DNA of 64,000 nucleotides from Cystobacter ferrugineus (GTDB taxonomy: Bacteria > Myxococcota > Myxococcia > Myxococcales > Myxococcaceae), in NCBI RefSeq assembly GCF_001887355.1, contig NZ_MPIN01000004.1, forward strand, positions 248,001 through 312,000. Reading direction: 5' to 3'. The notes under the pieces were generated by a model that was not told the DNA's origin, made no database searches, and was given only the letters and a program-made list of their open reading frames with translations. This document shows positions 49,293 through 61,283 of this stretch, in pieces. Position 1 is the first letter of the stretch. The number at the start of each line of letters is the position of its first letter. Made by a program: the position numbers and the translations under genes.

Positions 49293-50663
49293 ATGAGGCC
49301 CATGAGTGAGCTGCCACAGCGAGTCGAGACGTCCTCCCCTTCCACCCAGAACCGCCCCGCGCCCGGTGAGCCCGCGCAGCGCAGGGGCCCGCCCCGAGGC
49401 TGGGGCTGGTGGTTGCTGGGCCTCGCGGTCATCGCGGCCGCGGGCGCCTGGTTCTTCTGGCCCCGGCCCAAGGATCCCGCCGCCAGCTTCGAGCTGGCGC
49501 GGGTGCAGCGGCGCACCGTCGAGGCGCGTGTGTCGGCCACCGGCACGCTGTCCGCGCTCGTCACGGTGCAGGTCGGCAGTCAGGTGTCCGGCCGCATCCA
49601 GGAGATCCTCGTCGACTACAACTCGCCGGTGAAGAAGGGCCAGGTGATCGCCCGTATCGATCCCCAGCTTCTCCAGGCGGCCCTGGAGCGTAGCCGGGCC
49701 AACCTGATGTCCGCGAGGGCGGGCCTGCAGCGCGCCCGCGTGGAGGCGCAGAACTCCAAACTGCAGGCGGATCGGGCCCGGGCGCTGCGTGCCCAGCAGT
49801 TCATCGCCCAGGCGGACCTGGACACCGCCGAGGCCACCGCCCAATCGGCCCAGGCCCAGGTGACGTCCGCCGAGGCGGCGCTCGCGCAGGCCCAGGCGGC
49901 GCAGAACGAGGCGGAGGTGAACGTGCGCTACGCCACCATCGTGTCGCCCACGGACGGCATCGTCATCTCGCGCAGCGTGGACGTGGGCCAGACGGTGGCC
50001 GCGTCGCTGCAGGCGCCCACCCTGTTCACCATCGCCGAGGACCTGCGCAAGATGCAGGTGAACACCAGCATCGCCGAGTCCGACGTGGGCCGGCTGAGCG
50101 ACGGCATGGCCGCGACCTTCACCGTGGACGCGTGGCCGGGGCAGACCTTCGACGGCGTCATCCGGCAGATCCGCAACGCGGCCCAGACGGTGCAGAACGT
50201 CGTCACCTACGACGCCGTCATCGACGTGCAGAACCCGGAGATGAAGCTCAAGCCGGGCATGACGGCCAACGTCAACATCGTCACCGCGCGCGGCGAGAAC
50301 GTGCTCACCGTGCCCAACGCGGCGCTGCGCTTCCGTCCCCCCGCTCCCCCCGAGGGCAGCAGGCCCGGAGGCCGCGGAGGCGCGGAGGGGCAGGAAGCCG
50401 CCGCGGCGCCGCCGCCCGCCGGCACCAAGACGGTGTACGTGCTGAGCCAGGGGCGTCCCGTGCGCGTGAACGTGAAGACCGGCGTGACGGATGGCTCGTA
50501 CACGGAGGTCGAGGGTGAGCTGAACGAGGGCGACCAGGTCATCACCTCCCTGAGCACGGCGGGGGCGGCGTCGGGCACGGGCGCGGCTCCGGGCGCGGGC
50601 GGCGGCCAGCGTCCCGGCGGAGGGGGCGGCTTCGGCGGCGGCCGGCGCGGAGGCCTCTTCTAG
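49293..50663 (+). CDS. macA: Efflux periplasmic adaptor (MacA-like)
   Basis: A 456-residue membrane-fusion protein. One N-terminal helix (about 31-50, WWLLGLAVIAAAGAWFFWP), then a lipoyl/barrel-sandwich segment (VGSQVSGRIQEILVDYNSPV, KKGQVIARIDP), a coiled-coil hairpin (about 120-190), the matching half APTLFTIAED and beta-barrel parts. The end is an unusual glycine-rich tail (GGGQRPGGGGGFGGGRRGG). It bridges an inner-membrane MacB and outer-membrane TolC. The 78-base AT-richer gap before it probably holds the operon's promoter. An ATG at 49302 is an alternative start. Confidence 0.92.
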   Translation: MRPMSELPQRVETSSPSTQNRPAPGEPAQRRGPPRGWGWWLLGLAVIAAAGAWFFWPRPKDPAASFELARVQRRTVEARVSATGTLSALVTVQVGSQVSGRIQEILVDYNSPVKKGQVIARIDPQLLQAALERSRANLMSARAGLQRARVEAQNSKLQADRARALRAQQFIAQADLDTAEATAQSAQAQVTSAEAALAQAQAAQNEAEVNVRYATIVSPTDGIVISRSVDVGQTVAASLQAPTLFTIAEDLRKMQVNTSIAESDVGRLSDGMAATFTVDAWPGQTFDGVIRQIRNAAQTVQNVVTYDAVIDVQNPEMKLKPGMTANVNIVTARGENVLTVPNAALRFRPPAPPEGSRPGGRGGAEGQEAAAAPPPAGTKTVYVLSQGRPVRVNVKTGVTDGSYTEVEGELNEGDQVITSLSTAGAASGTGAAPGAGGGQRPGGGGGFGGGRRGGLF

Positions 50664-50685
50664 GGCTGGCGGAGGCACGACGACC

Positions 50686-52663
<1,978 letters not shown>

Positions 52664-52664
<1 letters not shown>

Positions 52665-54046
52665 TGCGTTCCTTCCTCCCGATGACCGCCCTCCTGCTCG
52701 CCGCCACTCCGGCGCTGTCCCAGGAGCCGCCGGAACAACGACCCCAGCAGCAGCAACCGGCGCCGGCCCAGCCCGCCCCGGCCCAGCCCCCACCGGAGCA
52801 GCCGCAACAGCGCGTGCTCACCCTGGCCGAGGCGCTGCGCACCGCCCAGGAGCGCCAGCCCCAATTGCGCCAGGCCCAGGCCAGCACCACCGCGGCCAAT
52901 GCCCGCGTGGACCAGAGCTTCTCCTCGCTGCTGCCCCAGGTGAGCGCCAACGCCTCCTACCAGCGCTCCTTCTCCAGCAACACGAACTTCGGCACCGCGG
53001 ACCCCACCTCCGGCATCATCCGCCGCGAGGGCTTCAACGTGGGCGCCACCGTCAACCAGCTCATCTGGGACTTCGGCCGCACCACGGGCCGCTGGCGCGC
53101 CTCCCAGGAGACCGCCGCCGCCCAGCGCAGCAACGAGCAGCAGACCCAGAGCGACGTGCTGGCCAACGTGCAGACCGTCTACTTCAACGCGCTCGCCCAG
53201 CAGGTGCTCGTGCAGGTCGCGGAGGAGACGCTGCGCAACCAGCAGGCACACCTGGACCAGGTGCAGGCCCAGGTGCAGGTCGGCACCCGGCCGGAGATCG
53301 ATCTGGTCCAGCAGCGCACCCTGGTGGCCAATGCCCGGCTGCAGCTCATCCAGGCGCGCAACAACTCCGCCACCCTCAAGGCCCAGCTCAACCAGGCCAT
53401 GGGCGTGGAGGGCCCCACCGACTACGCCGTGCAGGAGGAAGTCGTCGGACTGGTGCGGGGCGAGGACGAGCCCACGGGCACCCTGGTGGACATGGCGTTC
53501 CAGAACCGCGCGGACCTGGCCGCCACCGACCACCAGTTGCTCGCCCAGGAGCAGCAGCTATCCGCCACCCGGGGCAACTTCTTCCCGAGCATCAACGTCT
53601 CGCTGTCGGCGAACGAGTCGGGGCCCACCCCGGCCGAGTTGCAGTGGGGCATCACCGGACAGGTGGGCCTGAGCTGGCCCCTCTTCCAGGGCGGCATCAC
53701 GCTCGCCCAGATGCGCGAGCAGCGGGCCAACATCTCCAGCGTCCAGGCCCAGCGCGATGCGTTGCGGCAACAGGTGCGGCTGGAGGTGGAGCGCGCCCAG
53801 CTCGCCGTGCACGCCGCGCGCGAGAGCGTCACCGCCGCGGACGAGGCCCTGACCAACGCCCGCGAGCGGCTGCGGATGGCCGAGGGCCGCTACCGCGCGG
53901 GCGTCGGCAACATCATCGAGCTGTCCGACGCCCAGCTCTCCGCCACCAACGCCGAAGTCCAGCGCGTCCAGGCCTCCTACGACCTGGCCACCGCGCGCAC
54001 GGAGCTCGCCCGCTCGCTCGGACAGCAGACCGGCCCCCAGACCTGA
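52664..54046 (+). CDS. TolC-family outer-membrane efflux protein
   Basis: A 460-residue precursor with a signal peptide (MRSFLPMTALLLAATPALS, cleaved near 19-20), a Gln/Pro-rich linker (22-52) and two outer-membrane-factor repeats (ADQ..LLP-like VDQSFSSLLPQVSANASY; WDFGRT; the second with TRGNFFPSINVSLSANES and WPLFQGG), each with long coiled-coil helices. Completes the MacA-MacB-TolC system, exporting across both membranes. The 230 bases after it hold no gene. Confidence 0.94.
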
Positions 54047-54276
54047 GCCGGGCGCGGTGGGCCCGTCCGCCCGCCCTCCCGGCGGCCCAACGGGCCATGG
54101 CCCTCTCGTTCGAACGGATGCGCGAGCAGGGAAGCCAGCGCATCTGATGAACCCTACCTTTTGGCAAACGGCACCACACCGCCCCCCTTGGCACCGCACC
54201 GCGCGGTCCCAAGCTTGTCGGTGGACGTGCCGACCCCATCACGTCGTGGTGGTGCGACCCGAGGGGAGGGGCTTTC

Positions 54277-57200
54277 ATGTCGGAGGGCTACGAACAGGTG
54301 GGACCCTCACGGGAAGGCGTGCACGCGGGCCGCAGGCTGGGTAACCGCTTCGAATTGACCCAGCGCATCAAGCAGGGCCGGGGCATCGTCACGTGGTTGG
54401 GGACCGACCTGCATACCGGCGCCCGGCTCGTCATCAAGACGACCGCCGCCCACGCCCTCGTGCCCACGGCCCGTCAGCGATTGGAACACGAGGCCCGGGT
54501 CCTCGGCTCGCTGCGCAACCCCCACCTCGTGCCCCTGCTGCACTTCGGCACCGGTGGGGAGCTGCTCTTCCTGGTGACGCCCTTCGTGCCCGGCCGGTCG
54601 CTCCAGGAGCGGCTGGCCAGCGGAACGCTGTCCGTCTCCGAGGCACTCACGCTGGGCCAGGGCGTGCTGTCCGCGCTCGCCGAGGCCCATGTCCAGGGCG
54701 TCCTCCACCGGGACGTCAAACCCTCCAACATCATCGTCGACGGCTTTCCCAACATCACCCACGTCACCCTGGTGGACTTCGGACTGGCGCGCAGCGAGCG
54801 TCTGGACCCGTCCCTGCGCGACCTGCCGGTGGGCACCGCGCGCTACCTCTCGCCCGAGCAGGCGGGACTGCTCAACCGCCCGGTGGAGGCCACCTCGGAC
54901 CTGTACGCGCTGGGCGCCGTCCTCTTCGAGGCGCTCGCGGGCCATCCGGCATTCGACGGCGCCTCGGTGGGCGAGGTGTTGCGGCAACACCTCACCTCCC
55001 GCCCGCGCCTGCGCGCCACGGGCGTCGAGGTCCCCCGCGCCCTGGAGGAAGTCGTCGCCCGTCTGCTGCAGACCGATCCCCAGGACCGCTACCAGTCCGC
55101 CGAGTCCGCGCGCGAGGACCTGCGCGCCATCGAGGAGGCCCTGGCCCAGGGCGAGCAGGATCCGGAGCTGGTGGCGGGCGCGCACGACACGCGCCGCAGC
55201 CTCACCGAGCCGTCCTTCGTGGGCCGCCACGAGGAGCTGGCGCAGATGGAGCGGGAGCTGGAGCGCGCCCGCGTGGAGCCCGGACGGCTGGTGGTGGTGG
55301 AGGCCGAGAGCGGCGGGGGCAAGAGCCGGCTCTTGGAGGAGTTCGCCTCGCGAGCCCCCCGCCACCGCGCCGCGTTGCTCGAGGGACAGGCCGTGGCCCA
55401 CGCCGCGCAGCGCCCCTTCCAGCTCTTCACGGACGTGGCCGCGGGCATCACCCAGACGGCCCTGGAGCGGCCCGAGCTGGGCGAGCGGTTGCGTGAGCGG
55501 CTCAAGGAGCAGGCGGTGGCGGTGTGCACCGTGCTGCCGCAGCTCAAGCCCATCCTGCGTCCGGAGCAGCAGAGCCTCGGGCCCGAGTCGCTCGGCGCCA
55601 GCCGCGGCATCGCCGCCCTGGCGGCCCTGCTCGGGGCGTTGGGCAGCGAGACCGAGCCCGCCATGGTGCTGCTCGACGACTGCCAGTGGGCCGATGAGCC
55701 GACGCTCAAGGCCCTGGAGGGCTTCCAGCGAGGGCCGCTCCGGGACGGGCCGGGCCACGTGCTGCTCGTCATCGCCTTTCGCACCGAGGAAGTGGGCGCC
55801 GACCACCCGCTGCGCCGGCTGCGCCCGGACGCGCACCTGCGGCTGGCGGCCTTCGGCCCCGAGGATCTCACCCGCCTCTTGGAGTCCATGGCGGGCCCGC
55901 TCCCCCGCGAGGCCATGGAGCTGGTGGTGCGCCTGTCCGAGGGCAATCCCTTCATGGCCTCGGCGGTGATGCATGGACTGGTGGAGGACGGGGCGCTGGT
56001 GCCCGGCGAGCGGGGCTGGAAGGTGCAGCCGGCGGCCATGGCGCACGTGCGCTCCTCGCGGCAGGCCGCGTCCTTCCTCGTGCGCCGGCTCAAGCTCCTG
56101 CCCGCCGAGTCCCTGCACCTGCTGTCCGTGGGAGCGGTGCTGGGCAAGAGCTTCGCGCTGGAGCATGTCGCCGCGCTCTCGGGCACCCCGCAGGAGCAGG
56201 TGGTGGCGGCGCTCGTGGAGCCCCAGCACCGCCACATGCTGTGGGCGGGACAGGAGGGCCACTACACCTTCGTCCACGACAAGCTGCGCGAGGCGCTCCT
56301 GGGCATGCTCAAGCCGGACGAGCGCCGGGAGCTGCACCGCCTGGCGGCGCGCACCTTCGCCGCCCGCGCCAGGGCGGACTCCTTCGAGCTGGCCTACCAC
56401 TTCGACGCCGCGGGCGAGCATGCCCAGGCGCTCCCCCACGCCATCGTGGCCGCGGAGCGCGCGCGCACCCAGTTCGCCCTGGGCACCGCGGAGCTCAACT
56501 ACCGCATCGCCGAGCGCGGCGCGGCCCAGGCCGATGCGAGCACCCGCTTCCGCATCGCCACCGGCCTCGGCGACGTGCTCATGCTGCTCGGCCGCTACGA
56601 CGACGCCCAGCCCCAGTTCGAGCTGGCCCAGAAGCTGGCCCACAACGCCCTGGAGCAGGCGCGCATCTCCTCGAAGCTGGGAGAGCTCGAGTTCAAGCGC
56701 GGCAACATGGAGGAGAGCAACGCCGCCAACGAGCAGGGGCTCGCCCTGCTGCGGCGCTGGGTGCCTGGCCACGACATCACCTATGGCCTGCGCGCCGTCT
56801 GGGAGCTGCTCATCCAGGCGGGCCATACGCTGATGCCCAAGCGGCTCGCGCGCCGCTCGCTGGAGCACGCCGAGGAGGATCTCCTGGCCGTGCACTTCTA
56901 CAACCGGCTGACGTATGGCTATTGGTACAAGCGCGGCCCGGTGCCCACCTTCTGGGCCCACCTGCGCGAGGTGAACACCGCCGAGCGCTATCCGCCCACG
57001 CCCGAGCTCGCCCAGGCCTACTCCACGCACTCGCCCGTGATGACCCAGGTGCCCTGGTTCTCCCGGGCCATCGCCTACCTGGAGAAGTCGCTGGCCATGC
57101 GCCGCAAGTGGGGCGACACGTGGGGCCAGGGCCAGACGCTGCACTTCTACTCGCTCGCGCTCTACGTCTCCGGCCGCTTCGAGGAGAGCATCGAGAAGGC

Positions 57201-59271
57201 GCGCGAGGGGATGCGGCTGCTCGCACGCACCGGGGACAAGTGGGAGATGCACAACGCCCACTACCACCTGGCCATGTCGCTCTACCGCCTGGGCCGGCTG
57301 CGCGAGGCGGAGGAGTCCAGCCAGCAACTGCACGCCTCCGCGCTCGCCATCGGCGACCGGTACGCCGTGCGCCTCAGCCTGGAGGTCTGGGGCAAGGCCT
57401 CCGTGGGCCGCATCGCCAAGGGCCTGCTGGACGAGGGGCTGGCCGACGCGGGGCTCGACACGCAGACGCACACGGGGCTGCTCCAGGTGGAGGCCCTGCG
57501 GCGCATGCGCGAGGAGGACCTGGAGGGCGCGGTGGCCACACTGGAGACGGCCCACCGGATGGTGGAGAAGGCGAAGTTGCGCAACGAGTACGTGACGCCC
57601 GTGGGCCCCTGGTTCATCACCGCGCTGCGCCTGCTGGCCTCGCGGGCGTCACCGATCGCGCCCCACCGCCGCGCGGCGCTGCTCAAGCGGGCGTGGCAGG
57701 TGGAGAGACGCTCCCGCTCCTCGGCGGAGTCCTTCCGCAACAACCTCGCCCACCTGATGCGCGAGCGCGGCCTGCTGCATGCCATGGAGGGCCACCCCCG
57801 CCGCGCCCGCAGGTGTCTCGACGAGAGCCTGCACGTGGCCGAGTCCCTGAAGATGCGCCACGAGGCCGCCCAGACGCGGCTCGCGCGCGGCCAGGTGGGC
57901 CAGGAGCTCGGCTGGCCCGGAGCGGCGGAGGACGTGGAGACGGCCCAGCGCGAGTTGCAGGAGATGGAGCAGGGCCTGGGGACGTCGGGGCCCTCCGCGC
58001 CCGACAAGGGGCCGGAGCGCCCGGAGACGCTGTCGCTCGTGGACCGCTTCCCGCGCGTGCTCGAGGCGGGGCGGCGCATCGCCTCCGCGCTCACGGGCGA
58101 GGCGGTGTTCGACGCCGTGCGCCAGTCCATGCAGGAATTGCTGCGCGCGGAGCACTGCGTGGTGTTCGAGCCGAGGACGCTGCTGCCCGAGGAGGAGCTG
58201 GCCGCCGCGGGCGTGGCGCGCACGGCCCTGCACCGCACGCTGGAGACGGGGCGCCCGGCCATCATGGGCCAGGGCATGCCCGGAGGGGTGAGCGAGAGCA
58301 TGGAGATGCTCGGGGTGCGCTCGCTCCTGTGCGCGCCCATCCAGGTGCGCGGCAAGACGGTGGCGTGCGTGTGCGCGAGCCACCGTCAGGTGGGGGAGCT
58401 GTTCGGCGAGGACGAGGAGCGGCTGGCGTCCTTCGTCTGCATCCTGGCGGGCACCGCCCTGGAGAACGCCGAGGGCTTCGAGCGCATGGCGGCGCTGTCC
58501 GAGGAGCGCGGCCGGCTCTACCGCGAGGAGCAGGAGGCGGTGCGGCGCCGGGACGACTTCCTCTCCATCGCCGCGCACGAGCTCAAGACGCCCCTCACCT
58601 CGCTCCAGCTCCACCTGCAGGGGTTGATGTCGCAGTTGCGCCCGAGTGCCCGGCCCATGCCTCCCGAGCGGCTGGCCACCAGGCTGGAGTCGGCCAACCT
58701 CCAGACGCAGCGCATGGGCAAGCTGGTGAACGAGCTGCTGGACATCTCGCGCATCGCCCAGGGCAACCTGCTCGGGGACCTGGAGCCGGTGGACCTGGGG
58801 AAGGTGGTGAACACCGTGGTGGAGCGCTCGCGCGACGGCCTGGCGCGCGCCGAGTGCGAGCCACGGCTGCACCTGGCCCCCGAGGTCGTGGGCCAGTGGG
58901 ACGCCATGCGCCTGGAGCAGGTGGTGCTCAACCTGCTCACCAACGCGATGAAGTACGGCGCCGGCCGGCCCATCGACATCACCGTGGACAAGGACGCCAC
59001 CCACGCGCGGCTCGTGGTGCGCGACGAGGGCATCGGCATCGCCCCGGAGGACACCGAGCGCATCTTCGAGCGCTTCGAGCGCGCGGTGTCCGTGCGCCAC
59101 TACGGCGGCTTCGGTATCGGCCTGTGGATCGTCCGGGAAATCATCCAGGCACTCGGTGGCCGCGTCGAGGTGCACAGCGCGCCCGGGCAGGGCGCCACCT
59201 TCACCGTGCGGCTTCCGCTCGAAGGCCCGAAGCCCCGCGCCCTCAATGGCGCTCCAGCTCCAGATAGATGA
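54277..59271 (+). CDS. Giant Ser/Thr kinase - AAA-type ATPase - GAF - histidine kinase
   Basis: A 1664-residue cytoplasmic signalling protein. Order: Ser/Thr kinase (about 20-290; K54, HRDVKPSN with D146, VDFGLAR, SPEQ), predicted STAND-like ATPase (P-loop ESGGGKSR, K349; LLDDCQWADEP), a long TPR-like helical region (about 700-1230), GAF domain (about 1255-1400), HisKA with AHELKTPLTSL (H1434) and HATPase (about 1540-1651; LLTNAMKYG, DEGIGIAPED, GGFGIGL). All catalytic motifs look intact, so one protein could phosphorylate Ser/Thr and His. No receiver domain is attached. Strong AGGGGAGGGG before ATG 54277. Its 3' end overlaps the methyltransferase gene by 29 bases, tail to tail. Confidence 0.93.
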   Translation: MSEGYEQVGPSREGVHAGRRLGNRFELTQRIKQGRGIVTWLGTDLHTGARLVIKTTAAHALVPTARQRLEHEARVLGSLRNPHLVPLLHFGTGGELLFLVTPFVPGRSLQERLASGTLSVSEALTLGQGVLSALAEAHVQGVLHRDVKPSNIIVDGFPNITHVTLVDFGLARSERLDPSLRDLPVGTARYLSPEQAGLLNRPVEATSDLYALGAVLFEALAGHPAFDGASVGEVLRQHLTSRPRLRATGVEVPRALEEVVARLLQTDPQDRYQSAESAREDLRAIEEALAQGEQDPELVAGAHDTRRSLTEPSFVGRHEELAQMERELERARVEPGRLVVVEAESGGGKSRLLEEFASRAPRHRAALLEGQAVAHAAQRPFQLFTDVAAGITQTALERPELGERLRERLKEQAVAVCTVLPQLKPILRPEQQSLGPESLGASRGIAALAALLGALGSETEPAMVLLDDCQWADEPTLKALEGFQRGPLRDGPGHVLLVIAFRTEEVGADHPLRRLRPDAHLRLAAFGPEDLTRLLESMAGPLPREAMELVVRLSEGNPFMASAVMHGLVEDGALVPGERGWKVQPAAMAHVRSSRQAASFLVRRLKLLPAESLHLLSVGAVLGKSFALEHVAALSGTPQEQVVAALVEPQHRHMLWAGQEGHYTFVHDKLREALLGMLKPDERRELHRLAARTFAARARADSFELAYHFDAAGEHAQALPHAIVAAERARTQFALGTAELNYRIAERGAAQADASTRFRIATGLGDVLMLLGRYDDAQPQFELAQKLAHNALEQARISSKLGELEFKRGNMEESNAANEQGLALLRRWVPGHDITYGLRAVWELLIQAGHTLMPKRLARRSLEHAEEDLLAVHFYNRLTYGYWYKRGPVPTFWAHLREVNTAERYPPTPELAQAYSTHSPVMTQVPWFSRAIAYLEKSLAMRRKWGDTWGQGQTLHFYSLALYVSGRFEESIEKAREGMRLLARTGDKWEMHNAHYHLAMSLYRLGRLREAEESSQQLHASALAIGDRYAVRLSLEVWGKASVGRIAKGLLDEGLADAGLDTQTHTGLLQVEALRRMREEDLEGAVATLETAHRMVEKAKLRNEYVTPVGPWFITALRLLASRASPIAPHRRAALLKRAWQVERRSRSSAESFRNNLAHLMRERGLLHAMEGHPRRARRCLDESLHVAESLKMRHEAAQTRLARGQVGQELGWPGAAEDVETAQRELQEMEQGLGTSGPSAPDKGPERPETLSLVDRFPRVLEAGRRIASALTGEAVFDAVRQSMQELLRAEHCVVFEPRTLLPEEELAAAGVARTALHRTLETGRPAIMGQGMPGGVSESMEMLGVRSLLCAPIQVRGKTVACVCASHRQVGELFGEDEERLASFVCILAGTALENAEGFERMAALSEERGRLYREEQEAVRRRDDFLSIAAHELKTPLTSLQLHLQGLMSQLRPSARPMPPERLATRLESANLQTQRMGKLVNELLDISRIAQGNLLGDLEPVDLGKVVNTVVERSRDGLARAECEPRLHLAPEVVGQWDAMRLEQVVLNLLTNAMKYGAGRPIDITVDKDATHARLVVRDEGIGIAPEDTERIFERFERAVSVRHYGGFGIGLWIVREIIQALGGRVEVHSAPGQGATFTVRLPLEGPKPRALNGAPAPDR

Positions 59272-60262
59272 CGTGGCCCACGGAGTCGCGGAACAGGTTC
59301 ATGCGGGAGATCTGCGCGGGGTCGATCTCCGCCGCCAGGTCGCGCATCTGCTCCTCGTCCCGGTAGACGAGCCACCAGTCCATGAAGGCCTCCAGGTAGC
59401 CCGCGTCGGGGGTGCTCAGGGCGAAGTTGGCGATCACCAGCCGGCCCCCCGGGCGCAACATCTCGAAGAGCCGCCGGGTGAGGCGTTGGGCCACGTTCTG
59501 CGACAGGTAGTCGTACAGGCCCGCCGAGTAGATGAGATCCTGCGGCTCGAAGACGCTGCGGCCCAGGACGATGGAGCGCACGTTGTCACAGACGGGACGC
59601 ACGAGGTCCCCCGGGTGCTGGCGCGCCACCTCTTCCAGGCTCGAGGTGTCCTGGTCCATCGCGAGGAACAGCCCCACGCGGCGCTCGGCCACGGCGCGTG
59701 ACCGCTCGGCTTCTCGCAGGTGGCCGCACGCAATGGAGAGCACCCGCGGCTTGTGCACCCGCTCGGCGATGGTGTCGATCTCCCGCGCGAGGATCATCCG
59801 CCGCTCCCGCACGCATTGGGGTCCCGTCTGCTGATACAGGAAGCGGTAGATGGATTGACCGATGAGAGGGTCCTCGGTCTTGCGCTGGGAGTAGACGTAA
59901 TCGATGAGATCCGCGTCCCCCGCGTAGCCCCGCGGACGCTCATAGCCGTGGCGCGAATAGGGACACAGGTGCAGCAGCTTCCGCAGCGGATGGGCGCGCG
60001 TGGACTCGAGGCAGAACACGTGCCACTCCTCCCGGTCGCATTTGCGGCGCAACAGGTGGAGCCCCTGGTACAGCGCCGACATGTTGGCCTCGACATTGCC
60101 CCGCTGAAGCCGGACGAAGATGTCGTGCAACCACACGTCCGCCTGCAGGAAGGCATCACTTCGCTCGACCCACTCCATCACGGGCGCGGCCAATTCATTT
60201 CGGTGGGACCAGGACTCACCATGACCGATGGCGTGTTTGAAGGGGAGGGAGGGATCGTCCAT
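59243..60262 (-). CDS. SAM-dependent methyltransferase, 3-hydroxypalmitate methyl ester synthase-like
   Basis: A 339-residue class I methyltransferase. A helical N-terminal domain ends with HLCPYSRHGYERPRGYAGDA, a motif I associate with the group annotated as extracellular-factor (3-OH palmitic acid methyl ester) synthases. The SAM-binding motif I is VLSIACGHLREAE, with later FLAMDQDTSSL and MLRPGGRLVIANF. It lies 89 bases after an acyl carrier protein gene on the same strand, which fits methylation of an acyl chain. Start at ATG 60262; a longer frame upstream is unsupported. Exact product unknown. Confidence 0.8.
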   Translation of the reverse strand: MDDPSLPFKHAIGHGESWSHRNELAAPVMEWVERSDAFLQADVWLHDIFVRLQRGNVEANMSALYQGLHLLRRKCDREEWHVFCLESTRAHPLRKLLHLCPYSRHGYERPRGYAGDADLIDYVYSQRKTEDPLIGQSIYRFLYQQTGPQCVRERRMILAREIDTIAERVHKPRVLSIACGHLREAERSRAVAERRVGLFLAMDQDTSSLEEVARQHPGDLVRPVCDNVRSIVLGRSVFEPQDLIYSAGLYDYLSQNVAQRLTRRLFEMLRPGGRLVIANFALSTPDAGYLEAFMDWWLVYRDEEQMRDLAAEIDPAQISRMNLFRDSVGHVIYLELERH

Positions 60263-60351
60263 GCCCCGCACAACGGGAAATCTTCTCCGATCCTTTCCGA
60301 AGAATGCGGTCGTGTGTCCTCCGCACGCTCCTCCGCCCGGAGGGCGACGCG

Positions 60352-60645
60352 TCAACGCGCGAGGGGCTCGCTTCCCTCCCGCGTCTCCTCCCTGCCCCCG
60401 CCCTCCGCGCGCTTCGCCTCGATGAAGGCCGTGATGCGCTCGAGGGTGTCCAGGTTCTTCGGCCCGGATTCGTCGTCACCCACGGTGATGCCGAACTCAC
60501 TCTCCATATAAAGGAGCAGCTCGAGCGTGTCCGTTGAATCCAACAGTCCCGAGGTGATGAGCGGTGTGGTGTCGGACAACTCGAGGCTGTCTCCTCGCAG
60601 GAAGGTCGTCCGAATGAACTCGCGCAGTTGGTTGGAGATCTCCAT
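60352..60645 (-). CDS. Acyl carrier protein
   Basis: A 97-residue four-helix carrier. The phosphopantetheine serine is in GLLDSTDTLELLLYMESEFG, equivalent to the DSL motif but with Thr after Ser. An acidic helix 2-3 and a charged C-terminal tail (KRAEGGGREETREGSEPLA) follow. It is a stand-alone carrier with no synthase nearby; the methyltransferase downstream on the same strand is the obvious partner. Distinct from fatty-acid AcpP by the DST variation. Confidence 0.9.
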   Translation of the reverse strand: MEISNQLREFIRTTFLRGDSLELSDTTPLITSGLLDSTDTLELLLYMESEFGITVGDDESGPKNLDTLERITAFIEAKRAEGGGREETREGSEPLAR

Positions 60646-60855
60646 GCTCTTTCGAACGGCCAATCCCACCCCGCTGCATTCCCGGCTCCACCCACCTCGC
60701 CCCCTGGGATCATGCCACTTCTCCCCACAGCCGCTCCCATGGCGGACGAGAGAACGAGGGCCGAGGGAGGGCGGCGAGGGGAGAAACCAGCGAGGTTGTC
60801 GACCCGGGCCGCGCAGCGGGTAGAGTGCGCCGCCACCGGGAGCACCGAGCAACAC

Positions 60856-61233
60856 ATGCCCTTTCAGATCACCGTCCACGAGGCGGATCGCATCATCGAC
60901 GTCGTCTATCCTCCGCACCCCAGCGCGGAGGACGTGGCGGACTACCTCAAGCGCATCCGCGAGGCGATCCTCCGCCTCAACGGCCCGTGGAGCGCACTGG
61001 TGGACCAGGAGCAGCTCCGGGTGATGTCGCCGGAGATGGTGGACACCATGGCGAGCCTCAACGCCTTCGCGCAGCTCAACGGCATGAAGCGCTCGGCGCG
61101 CGTGGTGAGCGACGCGGCGTCGGGACTGCAGGCCTGGCGCATGACCAAGCGGGCGCTGTTGACCATTCCCACCCGGACCTTCGAGACGAGAGAAGCGGCC
61201 CTGGCGTGGCTGCGCCATCCCGACGACGAGTGA
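60856..61233 (+). CDS. STAS/SpoIIAA-like protein
   Basis: A 125-residue alpha/beta protein. MPFQITVHEADRIIDVVYPP, SAEDVADYLKRIREAI, then WSALVDQEQLRVMSPEMVDT and ARVVSDAASGLQAWRM are like the STAS/SpoIIAA-like fold (strand, helix, strand with the DQ turn where DxS stands in anti-sigma-factor antagonists). No serine sits at the phosphorylation position, so phospho-switching is doubtful. The 210-base gap from the divergent ACP gene holds both promoters. Role unknown. Confidence 0.65.
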   Translation: MPFQITVHEADRIIDVVYPPHPSAEDVADYLKRIREAILRLNGPWSALVDQEQLRVMSPEMVDTMASLNAFAQLNGMKRSARVVSDAASGLQAWRMTKRALLTIPTRTFETREAALAWLRHPDDE

Positions 61234-61283
61234 TGGGCGATGACGCTTGACAGTGTGGAGGGCGGGATCTAACGCGCGGAGCC

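Noticed and set aside
54180-54215. Sigma-54 promoter before the giant kinase
   Set aside because: TTGGCAC could be a -24 element but the -12 GC element (TTGC) is absent at the proper spacing.
54307-57555. 1082-codon minus-strand frame inside the giant kinase gene
   Set aside because: Composition is typical of GC-rich antisense frames (His, Gly, Arg, Gln), with no motif, and the sense strand has intact kinase and ATPase motifs.
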